Positions 1-8,541 of a stretch of 64,000 nucleotides of DNA are shown in pieces (position 1 is the stretch's first letter; the number at the start of each line of letters is the position of its first letter). The notes below the pieces were generated by a model. It was not told the DNA's origin. It was given only the letters and a program-made list of their open reading frames with translations, and ran no database searches. The stretch comes from Falsiroseomonas bella (lineage in GTDB: Bacteria > Pseudomonadota > Alphaproteobacteria > Acetobacterales > Acetobacteraceae). The stretch is from positions 62,001-126,000 of the forward strand of contig NZ_QGNA01000002.1 of assembly GCF_003173615.1 (NCBI RefSeq), written 5' to 3'. Both the position numbers and the translations under genes were made by a program.

Positions 1-1
1 C

Positions 2-238
2 GCCTGGGCGGAGGTCTATCGCGACGCCCAGACGCATTTCGACCTGTATGAGCTGGCCGAGGAACTGGTGGACCTGGAGGACGCCTTCCAGACCTGGCGC
101 TTCCGCCATCTCTCGACCGTGGAGCGCATCATCGGCGGCCGTCCCGGCACGGGCGGCAGTTCCGGCGTCGCCTACCTGCGCACCGCGCTGCAGAAGCGCT
201 TCTTCCCCGAGCTCTGGAGCGTGCGCGGCAAGCTTTAG
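2..238 (+). CDS. kynA: Tryptophan 2,3-dioxygenase, C-terminal part (truncated by window edge)
   Basis: The last 78 residues of a heme-dependent tryptophan 2,3-dioxygenase, which opens the indole ring of tryptophan to N-formylkynurenine, the first step of the kynurenine pathway. The sequence shows the family C-terminal signature [13 protein letters not shown] followed by [11 protein letters not shown], the loop near heme and substrate, and the usual ending in which the chain stops after ELWSVRGKL. The start and the rest of the gene lie left of the window. The stop at 236-238 is 7 bases from the convergent stop of the next gene. Family assignment is confident; whether a kynureninase or formamidase gene accompanies it cannot be seen. 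Confidence 0.93.
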   Translation, partial: AWAEVYRDAQTHFDLYELAEELVDLEDAFQTWRFRHLSTVERIIGGRPGTGGSSGVAYLRTALQKRFFPELWSVRGKL

Positions 239-245
239 CGGCGGG

Positions 246-947
246 TCAGTCGCGCAGTTCTTCTCCGCGCAGCAAGGCCAGCACCTGCGCGACGGTCAGC
301 ACGTCGCCGAAGAATTCGAGGAAGGTGTTGAGCGTCGCCTGGTGCGCGGCGCGGTCGCGCGCGGCATTGGCGTCGGCGATCATCACCGTCTCGTAGCCGT
401 GCTGCATGGCGTCCCGCGCCGTGCTCTCGCAGCAGACATTGGTCAGCGTGCCGGCGACCAGAACCGTCGCGATGCCGCGCTCCGCGAGCCAGGCGGGCAG
501 CGGCGAGGCGCCGGGCGCGAAGGCGGAGTAGCGGCATTTGGGGAAGACGAAATCCGCCGCCGCCACCTCCAGCCCCGGATCGAGGGCGTGCAGCTCATGG
601 CCTTCGCGCAAGCCCTCCAGGATGCGCTGCGCGAGGCCGGGCTCCACCATGCGGCGGTAGAAGCCCGGCCAGCCGCCATCCTCGCTGGCGTCGAAGGTGC
701 CGCGCGACAAGGCCACCAAGCCGCCCGCCCCGCGCAGCGCCGCCGCCACCGCGTTGATCGCCGGCACGATGGAGGGCGCGTCCCCGGTGCCGGAAGGCGC
801 GCCATGCCGCGTGAAGGCAAGCTGCATGTCCACCACGACCAGCGCCGTGCGCCGCGGATCGAGCCGCGTCGTCACATGCACGCGGCCGGCGCGGCGCGCC
901 CTGACGCGCTCGATCAGCTCCGCCGGGAACATCGCCTCTGGCCGCAT
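246..947 (-). CDS. Isochorismatase-family cysteine hydrolase
   Basis: A 233-residue cytosolic hydrolase of the isochorismatase/nicotinamidase superfamily, which cleaves amides or vinyl ethers with an Asp-Lys-Cys triad. All three elements are visible: Asp40 in VVVDMQ, Lys in FPKCRYSAF and the nucleophile Cys in LTNVCCEST. The fold is complete and the length is normal for the family. The gene is divergent from the amidohydrolase that starts at 1013, so the two share a 65-base intergenic region and may act together on one amide or ring compound. The substrate cannot be read from sequence. The closest general annotations would be ureidoacrylate- or N-carbamoyl-type amidohydrolases, and I do not assign one. 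Confidence 0.85.
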   Translation of the reverse strand: MRPEAMFPAELIERVRARRAGRVHVTTRLDPRRTALVVVDMQLAFTRHGAPSGTGDAPSIVPAINAVAAALRGAGGLVALSRGTFDASEDGGWPGFYRRMVEPGLAQRILEGLREGHELHALDPGLEVAAADFVFPKCRYSAFAPGASPLPAWLAERGIATVLVAGTLTNVCCESTARDAMQHGYETVMIADANAARDRAAHQATLNTFLEFFGDVLTVAQVLALLRGEELRD

Positions 948-1012
948 GCTGGACTTGCTCCGCTTCGCGCCCGATCCTCGCGCGACCGACAGGCTGCGCC
1001 AAGGGAGCGGAC

Positions 1013-1876
1013 GTGCCCGACGAGATCCTCGCCATCGATACCGTGGTCAATCCGCTGACGCCGGAGATCGTCGCCTCCCGCCCCGCATGGAGCGGCGAGT
1101 TCCACACCGGCACCTTCAAGCAGGAGAGCGCCGTCCGCGCCGGCTACACGAAGGAGGCGATGCTGGCGATGATGGACGAGGCCGGGATCGGGCGCGCCTT
1201 CCTCGTCGCCGCCAAGATCGGCCAGCTCGGGCTGCCGGGGTCCTGGCATCTCGACCCGGCGGTCGTGGCGGACCTCGTGCAATGGCGGCCGGAGCGGTTC
1301 AGCGGCCTCGTCGGGCTCGATCCCACCCAGGGCATGGCGGGCGTGCGGGAGTTGCGACGCTGGGTGCGGCAGCATGGCTTCATCGGTGCGCATGGCTATC
1401 CGCACTGGTTCGAGCTGCCGCCCGACCATGCGCGCTGGTATCCCTTCTATGCCGAGTGCTGCGAGCTTGGCGTGCCCATCCAGCTGCAGGTCGGCCAGTC
1501 GCTGGTCTATGACCCGCGGCGCCCGCTGCGTTCGGTGGGGCGGCCGATCACGCTCGATGCCGTGGCCTGCGACTTCCCGGAGCTCAAGCTGGTCGGGATC
1601 CATATCGGCATCCCCTGGCATGACGAAATGATCGCCATGGCCTGGAAGCACCGCAACGTCTTCATCGTGGCGGATGCGCATGCGCCGAAGCACTGGCCCG
1701 AGAGCTTCGTGCGCTACATCGACAGCTACGGGCAGGACAAGGTGATGTTCGGCACCGACTTCCCCGTGCTGCATTTCAAGCGCATGCGGGAGGAGGTCGC
1801 GGCACTCGGCCTGCGCCCCGGACCGCTTCGGAAATTCCTGCGCGACAACGCGCTGCGGGTCTACGGACTGGCGTGA
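1013..1876 (+). CDS. Amidohydrolase-2 family (ACMSD-like) TIM-barrel protein
   Basis: A 287-residue TIM-barrel protein of the amidohydrolase-2 family, whose members decarboxylate or hydrolyse carboxylated rings and lactones. The GTG start at 1013 is chosen because AAGGGAG lies just upstream (1001-1007). Visible family features are a His near strand 6 (HIGIPWHDE), the strand-8 Asp in MFGTDFP, and the usual C-terminal helix with RDNALRVYGL. Oddly, the N-terminal HxH metal motif expected after strand 1 is replaced by IDTVVNP, so metal binding may differ from the canonical site or be lost. It is divergent from the isochorismatase-like hydrolase. Substrate unknown. Confidence 0.75.
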   Translation: MPDEILAIDTVVNPLTPEIVASRPAWSGEFHTGTFKQESAVRAGYTKEAMLAMMDEAGIGRAFLVAAKIGQLGLPGSWHLDPAVVADLVQWRPERFSGLVGLDPTQGMAGVRELRRWVRQHGFIGAHGYPHWFELPPDHARWYPFYAECCELGVPIQLQVGQSLVYDPRRPLRSVGRPITLDAVACDFPELKLVGIHIGIPWHDEMIAMAWKHRNVFIVADAHAPKHWPESFVRYIDSYGQDKVMFGTDFPVLHFKRMREEVAALGLRPGPLRKFLRDNALRVYGLA

Positions 1877-2010
1877 CGAGCCGCGTCCTCGCCCCTGGAA
1901 TGTAGCGCCAATCCGTGGGACGCGGAGGCGCTTTGCCGGGGACGCAAGGGCGCTAGGGAGTTTGGTGCGGTGCAGCATTTTTCTGCGGAGGGCCGGATGA
2001 CGTGCCATGC

Positions 2011-2029
2011 GGCCGGGGCTCGCCCGGCC
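2011..2029. terminator. GC-rich hairpin between amidohydrolase and patatin genes
   Basis: GGCCGGG and CCCGGCC pair across a five-base loop, 135 bases after the amidohydrolase stop. There is no T-run, so it is only a weak terminator candidate. The alternative GTG start of the patatin gene at 2002 would place it inside that reading frame. Confidence 0.25.
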
Positions 2030-2067
2030 TTCGCCCACCCCTCGGCCCGTCGCGGCCAGGCCGGCCC

Positions 2068-3123
2068 ATGATGCGTCAGCCCCGGAGCCGTCAACCCTCC
2101 CCCAGGCCGCGCGGGCGCGTCGCGGTGGACTACGCCCTGCAGGGCGGCGGCGCGCATGGCGCCTTCACCTGGGGTGTCCTCGACCGCCTGCTCGAGGAGG
2201 AGTGGCTGGAGATCGAGGGGATCTCCGGCACCTCGGCGGGCGCGATGAACGCCGCGGTGCTGGCCGCCGGATATGCGAAGGGCGGCGCGCCGGCGGCGCG
2301 CGAGGCGCTGGCCGCCTTCTGGCGGCGCGTTTCCCGCGCGGCGACCTTCAGCCCCTTCCAGCGCGGCCCGATCGACGTGCTGCTCGGGCGCTGGACGCTC
2401 GACAACTCGCCGGCCTTCCTGGCGATGGACCTGCTGGCGCGCGTCGTCTCGCCCTATGACGTGCCGGCGATCGGCGGCAACCCGCTGGCCGAGGTGCTGG
2501 AGGAGAGCGTGGACTTCGCCGCGCTCGCCACTGGCCCGATCAAGGTCTTCGTCACCGCCACCAATGTGCGCACGGGCCGCGGGCGCATCTTCCGCAACGC
2601 CGACATCACCGCGACGGCGCTGCTCGCCTCCGCCTGCCTGCCCCAGCTGTTCCAGGCGGTGGAAATCGACGGCGAGCCCTATTGGGATGGCGGCTTCGCC
2701 GGCAACCCGACGCTGTTCCCGCTGGTGAACGAGCTGGAATCGGACGACACGATCCTGGTGCCGATCAACCCGATCGAGCGGCCCGGCACGCCGCGCAGCG
2801 CGCGGGACATCCTGGATCGGGTGAACGAGATCTCCTTCAACGCGGTCGCGCTGAAGGAACTCAAGATGCTGGCGCTGCTGCGCAAGGTGGCCGATCCCGG
2901 CAACACCGAGGGCGCGGCCTGGGCGCGGATGCGCATGCATGTGGTGCGCAACAACGTCATGGTGCAGCTCGGCTATTCCTCCAAGCTGAACGCCGAATGG
3001 GCCTTCCTGGAGATGCTGCGCGACGAGGGCCGCAAGGCCGCGCAGGAATTTCTGGACGCGCATGGCGAGGACATCGGCAGGCGGTCCTCGCTCGACCTGG
3101 ACGCGCTGCTAGACGGGGTGTGA
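2068..3123 (+). CDS. Patatin-like phospholipase family protein
   Basis: A patatin-domain lipid acyl hydrolase of about 351 residues with a Ser-Asp catalytic dyad. The order is canonical: glycine-rich oxyanion loop QGGGAHGAF near the N-terminus, nucleophile elbow GTSAG about 35 residues later, and the catalytic Asp in WDGGFAGNP about two thirds along. No signal peptide is visible, so it is probably cytosolic or peripheral at the inner membrane. The start is uncertain: ATG 2068 gives a compact protein, but GTG 2002 in the same frame is preceded by GAGGG at good spacing and would add 22 residues. It is convergent with the SulP permease gene, leaving 9 bases between the stops. Confidence 0.9.
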   Translation: MMRQPRSRQPSPRPRGRVAVDYALQGGGAHGAFTWGVLDRLLEEEWLEIEGISGTSAGAMNAAVLAAGYAKGGAPAAREALAAFWRRVSRAATFSPFQRGPIDVLLGRWTLDNSPAFLAMDLLARVVSPYDVPAIGGNPLAEVLEESVDFAALATGPIKVFVTATNVRTGRGRIFRNADITATALLASACLPQLFQAVEIDGEPYWDGGFAGNPTLFPLVNELESDDTILVPINPIERPGTPRSARDILDRVNEISFNAVALKELKMLALLRKVADPGNTEGAAWARMRMHVVRNNVMVQLGYSSKLNAEWAFLEMLRDEGRKAAQEFLDAHGEDIGRRSSLDLDALLDGV

Positions 3124-3132
3124 GGGCGGCTG

Positions 3133-4893
3133 TCAGCCCGCGCCGACCAGGTCCGCCCGCGGCGTGGTGAGCCGCGGCGCCGGCACCGCCGCAAGCGTGC
3201 GGAACGCCTCGTACTGCGAGAGGAAGACCTGCCCCTTGAAGTGGGCGAAGAAGTCCGAACGGCGCAGCGCATCCATCACCGGCCCCTTCACCTCCGACAG
3301 GTGGAATCCGACGCCGGCCGAGCCGAGCCTGTCCGCGATCGCCTCCAGGCTTTCCAGCGCGCTCGCGTCGATCATGTTCACCGCCGAGCACATCAGCACC
3401 ACGTTGCGCAGCTCCGGCCGCGACGCGACCTCCGACAGGATGCGGTCCTCCAGGAAGCGGGCATTGGCGAAGTAGAGGCTCTCGTCCACGCGGATGGTCA
3501 GCAGGTCGGGCGCGGTGACCACCGCATGGCGCTCGACGTTGCGGAAATGCTCGCTGCCCGGCACCTGGCCGACCACCGCGATATGCGGCGTGCTGGTGCG
3601 CCACAGGAACAGCAGGAGCGAGAGCGCGACGCCGGCCACGATCCCGGCCTCGACGCCGACCAGCAGCACCAGCAGGATCGTGGCCGCCATCGCCGCGAAG
3701 TCCGACTTGGAATAGGCGAAGGTGCGGCGGATCGCGCCGAGATCCACCAGCGACAGCACCGCGACGATGATCGTCGCCGCCAGCACGGCCTGGGGCAGCA
3801 GGCGGAACAGCGGCGTCAGGAACAGCGTGGCGGCCAGGATGCCCACCGCCGTCATCGCGCCGGCCAGCGGCGTCGCCGCGCCGGCATCGAAATTCACCAC
3901 GGAGCGCGCGAAGCCGCCGGTCACCGGATAGCCGCCGGAGACGGCCGCCGCGATGTTGGCGGTGCCGAGGCCCACCAGCTCCTGGTTCGCCACGATGCGC
4001 TGCCGCCGCTTCGCCGCGAGCGTCTGCGCGACCGAGACGGATTCGACGAAGCCGACCAGGCTGATCAGCACCGCCGCCGGCAGCAGTTCCAGCCACAGCG
4101 CGGGATCCATCGTGGGAATGGCGAAGGGGGGCATGCCGGCCGGGATCTCGCCTACCAGCCGCACGCCGGCGGCGGCGAGATCGAAGGCCGAGACGGCGGC
4201 GATGGAGATGACGATGGCCAGCAGCGGACCCGCCTTCGCGAGCAGGTCCGCGACCCGTGGCCCGAGGCCCGCGCGCCGCAGCAGCGGCTTCAGCGACCGC
4301 CGCGCCCAGAACAGGAATGCGGTGGCGGCGAGCCCGATCGCCAGGGTCGGCAGGTTCACCTGCCCGATCGCACCGGCCAGCCCCGCAACGATATGCGGCA
4401 GCGTGTCGCCCTCGGCGCGGATGCCGAGGATGTGCTTCGCCTGGCTGAAGGCGATCAGGATGCCCGAGGCCGTGATGAAACCCGAAATCACCGGGTGGCT
4501 GAGGAAGTTCGCCAGGAAGCCGAGCCGCAGCACCGCCATGGCCAGCAGCACGAGCCCCGAGAGCACCGCCAGCGCCGCCGCCGCCGCCACGTATTCCGGC
4601 GAGCCCGGCGCGGCCAGCGGCGTCACCGCCGCCGCCGTCATCAACGAGACCACGGCGACCGGCCCGACCGCGAGCGTGCGGCTGGTGCCGAACAGCGCAT
4701 AGGCGACCAGCGGCAGGATCGAGGCGTAGAGCCCGACCTGGGGCGGCAGCCCCGCCAGCATGGCGTAGGCGAGGCTCTGCGGCACCAGCATGATCGTGAC
4801 GATCACCGCCGCGAAGAGGTCGCTTCCGGCCTCCTCGCGGGTGTAGCGCGGGGCCCAGTCGAGGATCGGCAGCAGGGCGGCGAGGCGGCGCAT
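3133..4893 (-). CDS. SulP/SLC26-family anion permease with STAS domain
   Basis: A 586-residue inner-membrane transporter of the SulP family, which moves sulfate, bicarbonate or other anions. The N-terminal signature IMLVPQSLAYAMLAGLPP is followed by about a dozen hydrophobic segments and a C-terminal cytoplasmic STAS domain (roughly residues 430-560). The ATG at 4893 is preferred because it begins 5 bases after the oxidoreductase stop; an ATG at 4929 would add 12 residues and overlap that gene. As the last gene of the sulfide/persulfide operon it may export or exchange sulfur oxyanions made by the upstream enzymes. That role is inferred from position only. Confidence 0.9.
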   Translation of the reverse strand: MRRLAALLPILDWAPRYTREEAGSDLFAAVIVTIMLVPQSLAYAMLAGLPPQVGLYASILPLVAYALFGTSRTLAVGPVAVVSLMTAAAVTPLAAPGSPEYVAAAAALAVLSGLVLLAMAVLRLGFLANFLSHPVISGFITASGILIAFSQAKHILGIRAEGDTLPHIVAGLAGAIGQVNLPTLAIGLAATAFLFWARRSLKPLLRRAGLGPRVADLLAKAGPLLAIVISIAAVSAFDLAAAGVRLVGEIPAGMPPFAIPTMDPALWLELLPAAVLISLVGFVESVSVAQTLAAKRRQRIVANQELVGLGTANIAAAVSGGYPVTGGFARSVVNFDAGAATPLAGAMTAVGILAATLFLTPLFRLLPQAVLAATIIVAVLSLVDLGAIRRTFAYSKSDFAAMAATILLVLLVGVEAGIVAGVALSLLLFLWRTSTPHIAVVGQVPGSEHFRNVERHAVVTAPDLLTIRVDESLYFANARFLEDRILSEVASRPELRNVVLMCSAVNMIDASALESLEAIADRLGSAGVGFHLSEVKGPVMDALRRSDFFAHFKGQVFLSQYEAFRTLAAVPAPRLTTPRADLVGAG

Positions 4894-4898
4894 CGTGA

Positions 4899-6572
4899 TC
4901 ACGCCGCCGTCTGCGGGCGGGCCATCCATTCCTTCCCGCGCAGCATCGCCTTCCAGTAGATCGGCGGCAGGATCCGCTCCTTCAGCAGCCAGGCGAGGCG
5001 GCTGGGCTGGGTGTCGTCGATCAGCCAGGAGGGGAAGCTCGGCAAGCGCTTGCCGCCATAGCCGAACTCCGCGAGCACGATCTTGCCGCGCTCCACCGTC
5101 AGCGGGCAGGAGCCGTAGCCGTCATAGAGCGCATCCGCGCCCGTGATCAGGCCGAGATCCTTGAGCAGGTTGTGCGCGACCACCGGCGCCTGCTTGCGCG
5201 CCGCGGCGGCCGTCTTGGCGTTCGGCGCGTTGCAGGCATCGCCCAGGCCGTAGATGCCGGGCAGCGAGGCGTGGCGCAGCGTCGCCTGGTCCACGGCGAT
5301 CCAGCCGGCGGCATCGGCGAGCGGCGAGACGCGCAGGAAATCGGGCGCCGTCTGCGGCGGCACGACATGCAGCATGTCGAAGCCGGTCTCGACCGTCTCG
5401 GTCGCGCCCCCGGCATCGGTCCGCACGAACCAGGCGCGGCGCGCCGGCCCGTCCACGCGGACCAGCCGGTGCTGGAAGTGCAGCTGCGCATGGTAGCGCT
5501 CGACATAGCGCATCAGCGCCGGCACGTACTCCTTCACGCCGAACAGCACCGGGCCGGCATTGTAGAAGTCGATCTGGATATCGTTCAGCCGCCGCGCGCG
5601 CAGCCAGTGATCGGCCGAGAGATAGAGCGACTTCTGCGGTGCGCCGGCGCATTTGATCGGCATGGGCGGCTGAGTGAAGACCGCATGGCCCGCCTTCAGC
5701 TTCTGCACGCAGTCCCAGGTGTAGGGGGCCAGGTCGTAGCGGTAGTTGGAGGTGACGCCGTTGCGGCCGAGCGTCTCCGGCAGGCCCTCGATCGCCGCCC
5801 AGTCCAGCTTGATGCCGGGCGCGACCACCAGGGCGCGGTACTTCACCACGCGGCAGCCATCCAGGATGACGGCGTTCTTCTCGGGCTCGAAGGCGGCGAC
5901 GGCGGCCTTGATCCAGCGCACGCCCTCGGGGATCAGCGAGGCCATGGTGCGCGCCGTGGTGGCGGGATCGAAGATGCCGGCGCCCACCATCGTCCAGCCC
6001 GGCTGGTAGTAGTGGATGTCGGCCGGGTCGATCAGCGCGATATCGAGATCGGGCGCGCGCGCCTTCAGGCTGGAGGCGACGGCGATGCCCGCCGCGCCGC
6101 CGCCGACGATCACCACCTGGTGCTCGGCATCGGCGACATCGGTCGGCGTGCGGCCGCGATTGGCGATGCGGCGCGCGACGCCGCTCATGTCGTAGCCGGC
6201 GGCCTTGGTGGCGGCCAGGATCTCCGCCACGGGGCGGCCGCGCGCCGCCTCTGACAGCGACCACAGCGTCGCGGAGCGCGTGCCGCTGCGGCAATAGGCG
6301 AGCACCGGCTTGGGCAGCGCATCCAGCGCTTCGGCGAAGGCCGCGGCATCCGTGTCGCTCACCTTGCCGGAGACCACCGGCAGGTAGGCGGCGCGAAGGC
6401 CGGCACCCTCCGCCGCCGCCTCGATCTCGGCGAAGGCGGGTTGGTCCGCGCCCTCGCCGTCCGGGCGGTTGCACAGCACCGCGCGGAAGCCCGCGGCGGC
6501 GAGGCCTGCGATGTCCGACGGGGCGATCTGCCCCGAGACGGACAGCGTGGCGGTGAGCGTCCTGGCGTTCAT
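4899..6572 (-). CDS. DUF442 phosphatase-like domain fused to sulfide:quinone oxidoreductase
   Basis: A 557-residue two-domain protein. Residues 1-110 are a DUF442 (TIGR01244) domain with a phosphatase- or rhodanese-like P-loop, CRSGTRSA, Cys94. Residues 150-557 are an FAD-dependent SQR domain: dinucleotide fold VVIVGGGAAGIAVA, quinone-side C-terminus, and both redox cysteines of type II (mitochondrial SQOR-like) enzymes, Cys308 in KCAGAPQK and Cys447 in GDACNAPNAKTAA. Such enzymes oxidise sulfide to a persulfide and pass electrons to quinone. ATG 6572 is preferred over 6578 because GGGGGAGG then lies at normal spacing. In related loci DUF442 is often fused to the metallo-hydrolase; here it rides on the SQR. 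Confidence 0.93.
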   Translation of the reverse strand: MNARTLTATLSVSGQIAPSDIAGLAAAGFRAVLCNRPDGEGADQPAFAEIEAAAEGAGLRAAYLPVVSGKVSDTDAAAFAEALDALPKPVLAYCRSGTRSATLWSLSEAARGRPVAEILAATKAAGYDMSGVARRIANRGRTPTDVADAEHQVVIVGGGAAGIAVASSLKARAPDLDIALIDPADIHYYQPGWTMVGAGIFDPATTARTMASLIPEGVRWIKAAVAAFEPEKNAVILDGCRVVKYRALVVAPGIKLDWAAIEGLPETLGRNGVTSNYRYDLAPYTWDCVQKLKAGHAVFTQPPMPIKCAGAPQKSLYLSADHWLRARRLNDIQIDFYNAGPVLFGVKEYVPALMRYVERYHAQLHFQHRLVRVDGPARRAWFVRTDAGGATETVETGFDMLHVVPPQTAPDFLRVSPLADAAGWIAVDQATLRHASLPGIYGLGDACNAPNAKTAAAARKQAPVVAHNLLKDLGLITGADALYDGYGSCPLTVERGKIVLAEFGYGGKRLPSFPSWLIDDTQPSRLAWLLKERILPPIYWKAMLRGKEWMARPQTAA

Positions 6573-6629
6573 GCGCATCCTCCCCCGGCGTCCCGCCGGC
6601 GTGTTCGGGTTGCGGCGACCGGCGGGTCG

Positions 6630-7523
6630 TCAGAGGGCGTTGACGGGCACCTTCAGGAAATGCCGGCCGGAAGGATCGGCGGGCGGCAGCGCGCCGGCCC
6701 GCATGTTCACCTGCAGCGAGGGCAGGATCAGCCGCGGCATGCCGAGGGTGCGGTCGCGCGCCTCGCGCATCGCGACGAACTCGTCCTCGGTCATGCCGTC
6801 GCGCACATGGATGTTCTGCGCGCGCTCCTCGGCGACCGTGCTCTCCCAGCGGATCTCGCGGCCGTTCGGGCCGTAGTCGTGGCACATGAACAGCCGCGTC
6901 GCCGGCGGCAGTTCCAGGATGCGGCGCATCGAGCGGAACAGCGTGCGCGCGTCGCCGCCGGGGAAGTCGGCGCGGGCGGAGCCGCCATCGGGCATGAAGA
7001 GCGTGTCGCCCACGAAGGCGGCGTCGCCGATCACATGCGTCATGCAGGCCGGCGTGTGCCCCGGCGTGTGCAGCACGACCGCCTTCATGCCGCCGATCAT
7101 GTAGCTGTCGCCGTCCTTGAACAGGCGGTCGAACTGGCTGCCGTCGCGGCGGAACTCGGTGCCTTCGTTGAAGACCTTGCCGAACACCTCCTGCACCACG
7201 GTGATCTTCTCGCCGATGCCGATGCGGCCGCCGAGCTTGCCCTGGATGTACGGCGCGGCGGAGAGGTGGTCGGCATGCACATGCGTCTCGATCAGCCACT
7301 GCAGGTCGAGCCCGCGGTCGCGGATGTGGGCGATGATCGCGTCGGCGCTGTCGTAGGTGATGCGGCCGGCGGCGTAGTCGATATCCATCACCGAATCGAC
7401 CACGGCGCAGGCCTTAGAGCCGGGGTCCTTCACGACGTAGCTGATCGTGTTGGTCGGCGGGTCGAAGAAGGCGGTGACCTCGGGCTTCACCGAGAGGTCG
7501 ATGCCGGGAGGAAGCATGCTCAT
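6630..7523 (-). CDS. MBL-fold persulfide dioxygenase-like hydrolase (ETHE1/Blh type)
   Basis: A 297-residue metallo-beta-lactamase-fold protein of the ETHE1/Blh group, which oxidises glutathione persulfide to sulfite with a single iron. The metal motif THVHADH lies near residue 80, HTPGHTPACM supplies the next His, and VGDTLF supplies the bridging Asp. The C-terminal HDYGPNGREI is typical of the Blh branch. An AAAGGAG ribosome site 7 bases upstream supports ATG 7523. It sits between the YeeE/YedE pair and the SQR fusion, completing sulfide to persulfide to sulfite in one transcript. The DUF442 domain that is often attached to it is found on the neighbouring SQR instead. Confidence 0.9.
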   Translation of the reverse strand: MSMLPPGIDLSVKPEVTAFFDPPTNTISYVVKDPGSKACAVVDSVMDIDYAAGRITYDSADAIIAHIRDRGLDLQWLIETHVHADHLSAAPYIQGKLGGRIGIGEKITVVQEVFGKVFNEGTEFRRDGSQFDRLFKDGDSYMIGGMKAVVLHTPGHTPACMTHVIGDAAFVGDTLFMPDGGSARADFPGGDARTLFRSMRRILELPPATRLFMCHDYGPNGREIRWESTVAEERAQNIHVRDGMTEDEFVAMREARDRTLGMPRLILPSLQVNMRAGALPPADPSGRHFLKVPVNAL

Positions 7524-7548
7524 CGGGCGTCTCCTTTGTGATGCGTGG

Positions 7549-8004
7549 TCAGGCGTGGCGGGGTCCGGCCGCGGGCGCGGCAGGGCGGTTGGCGAGCCAG
7601 CGGGCGCCGGCCATGCCGGCGAACATCGCGGCCACGAAGATCCAGGCCGGCTGGCCGCCGGTGCCGAGCGCGGTCAGGGCGGGGCCTGGGCAGAAGCCTG
7701 CGAGGCCCCAGCCGATTCCGAAGATCGCCGGACCGAGCAGGATGCGGTTGTCGAGCTCCTTCGCCGTCGGCACGTGGAAGCGTTCGCCGAAGAGCGGGCG
7801 GGATTGCCGCAGCACCAGGCGGTAGCCGACGAAGGTCACGGCGATGGCGCCGGCCATGACGAAGGCGAGGCTCGCGTCCCAGGTGCCGGCGGGAATCGCG
7901 CCGACATCCAGGAAGTTCAGCACCTTCGCCGGGTTCGACATGCCGGCGACGACGAGGCCGAGGCCGAACAGCAGGCCGATGACGAATTGCAGCAGGATGG
8001 TCAT
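7549..8004 (-). CDS. YeeE/YedE-family sulfur transporter, second half (DUF6691)
   Basis: A 151-residue membrane protein with about four hydrophobic helices, corresponding to the second half of the YeeE/YedE (thiosulfate/sulfur uptake) family. The conserved cysteine loop GLAGFCPGPALTALG is present. ATG 8004 is chosen because GAGGG lies 5 bases upstream; a GTG at 8016 overlaps the preceding stop as GTGA and would add four residues. Together with the upstream half-gene it should build one pseudo-symmetric channel in the inner membrane, importing thiosulfate or a related sulfur species. Regulation by the divergent two-cysteine repressor is likely from the arrangement. Confidence 0.88.
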   Translation of the reverse strand: MTILLQFVIGLLFGLGLVVAGMSNPAKVLNFLDVGAIPAGTWDASLAFVMAGAIAVTFVGYRLVLRQSRPLFGERFHVPTAKELDNRILLGPAIFGIGWGLAGFCPGPALTALGTGGQPAWIFVAAMFAGMAGARWLANRPAAPAAGPRHA

Positions 8005-8012
8005 GGCGGCCC

Positions 8013-8447
8013 TCACAGGACGTGGCGGGTGAGGAAGACGGTGGCCACGGCGGTGGCCATGAAGACCAGCGTCGCTACGATCGATCGCATCGAGAGCCGC
8101 GAGATGCCGCAGACCCCGTGGCCCGAGGTGCAGCCATTGCCCCAGACCGCGCCGAAGCCGACGAGCAGCCCGGCCAGCACCAGCACGGGCGTTCCGGCCT
8201 CGATGACCGGGACGGGCATGCTGCCCGTGGCGAAGCCGACGAGCAGGGGGGCGAGGACGATGCCGAGCAGGAAGGCGAGGCGGCCTGCGAAGCCGTTCTC
8301 CGTGTAGGGCGGCAGCAGGCGGACGGCGAAGCCGCTGATCCCCGCAATGCGCCCGGTGCCGGCCATCATCGCCACCGCCGCGGCGCCGATCAGCGCGCCG
8401 CCGAGAAGGGAGGCGAAGGGGGTGAAGTCGGTCGGCGTCATGGTCAT
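8013..8447 (-). CDS. YeeE/YedE-family sulfur transporter, first half
   Basis: A 144-residue membrane protein with about four transmembrane segments and the hallmark cysteine motif GNGCTSGHGVCGISRLS, used by YeeE/TsuA proteins to relay thiosulfate through the pore. ATG 8447 is chosen because it overlaps the stop of a small upstream reading frame as ATGA; ATG 8441 is the alternative. It is the first full-length gene of the leftward sulfur operon, 120 bases from the divergent repressor start, and works with the second half-gene at 7549-8004. Confidence 0.9.
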   Translation of the reverse strand: MTMTPTDFTPFASLLGGALIGAAAVAMMAGTGRIAGISGFAVRLLPPYTENGFAGRLAFLLGIVLAPLLVGFATGSMPVPVIEAGTPVLVLAGLLVGFGAVWGNGCTSGHGVCGISRLSMRSIVATLVFMATAVATVFLTRHVL

Positions 8448-8509
8448 GCCCCGGCGATGCGGCCGGGGAGGCGGCGCGCGAGGCGCGGCTGGATGACGGG
8501 GCGGTGCAT
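8444..8509 (-). CDS. 21-residue arginine-rich leader peptide, translationally coupled
   Basis: A short reading frame of 21 codons beginning with MHRPVIQPRLARR. It has a strong ribosome site (AAGGGAG, 8 bases before ATG 8509), better than that of the next gene, and its TGA overlaps the ATG of the YeeE gene (ATGA). It is the first translatable frame of the sulfur operon transcript. Five arginines and no acidic residue make it unlike a folded protein. I infer a translated leader that loads ribosomes onto the weakly initiated membrane protein gene, or that senses translation. No homologue is claimed. Confidence 0.5.
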   Translation of the reverse strand: MHRPVIQPRLARRLPGRIAGA

Positions 8510-8541
8510 GGGGATCTCCCTTGAAGTCTGCGTGGACATAT

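Noticed and set aside
3241-4959. Long plus-strand open frame of 572 codons opposite the SulP gene
   Set aside because: Composition is His/Arg/Gln-rich and lacks domain motifs; it is the antisense shadow of a well-supported gene.
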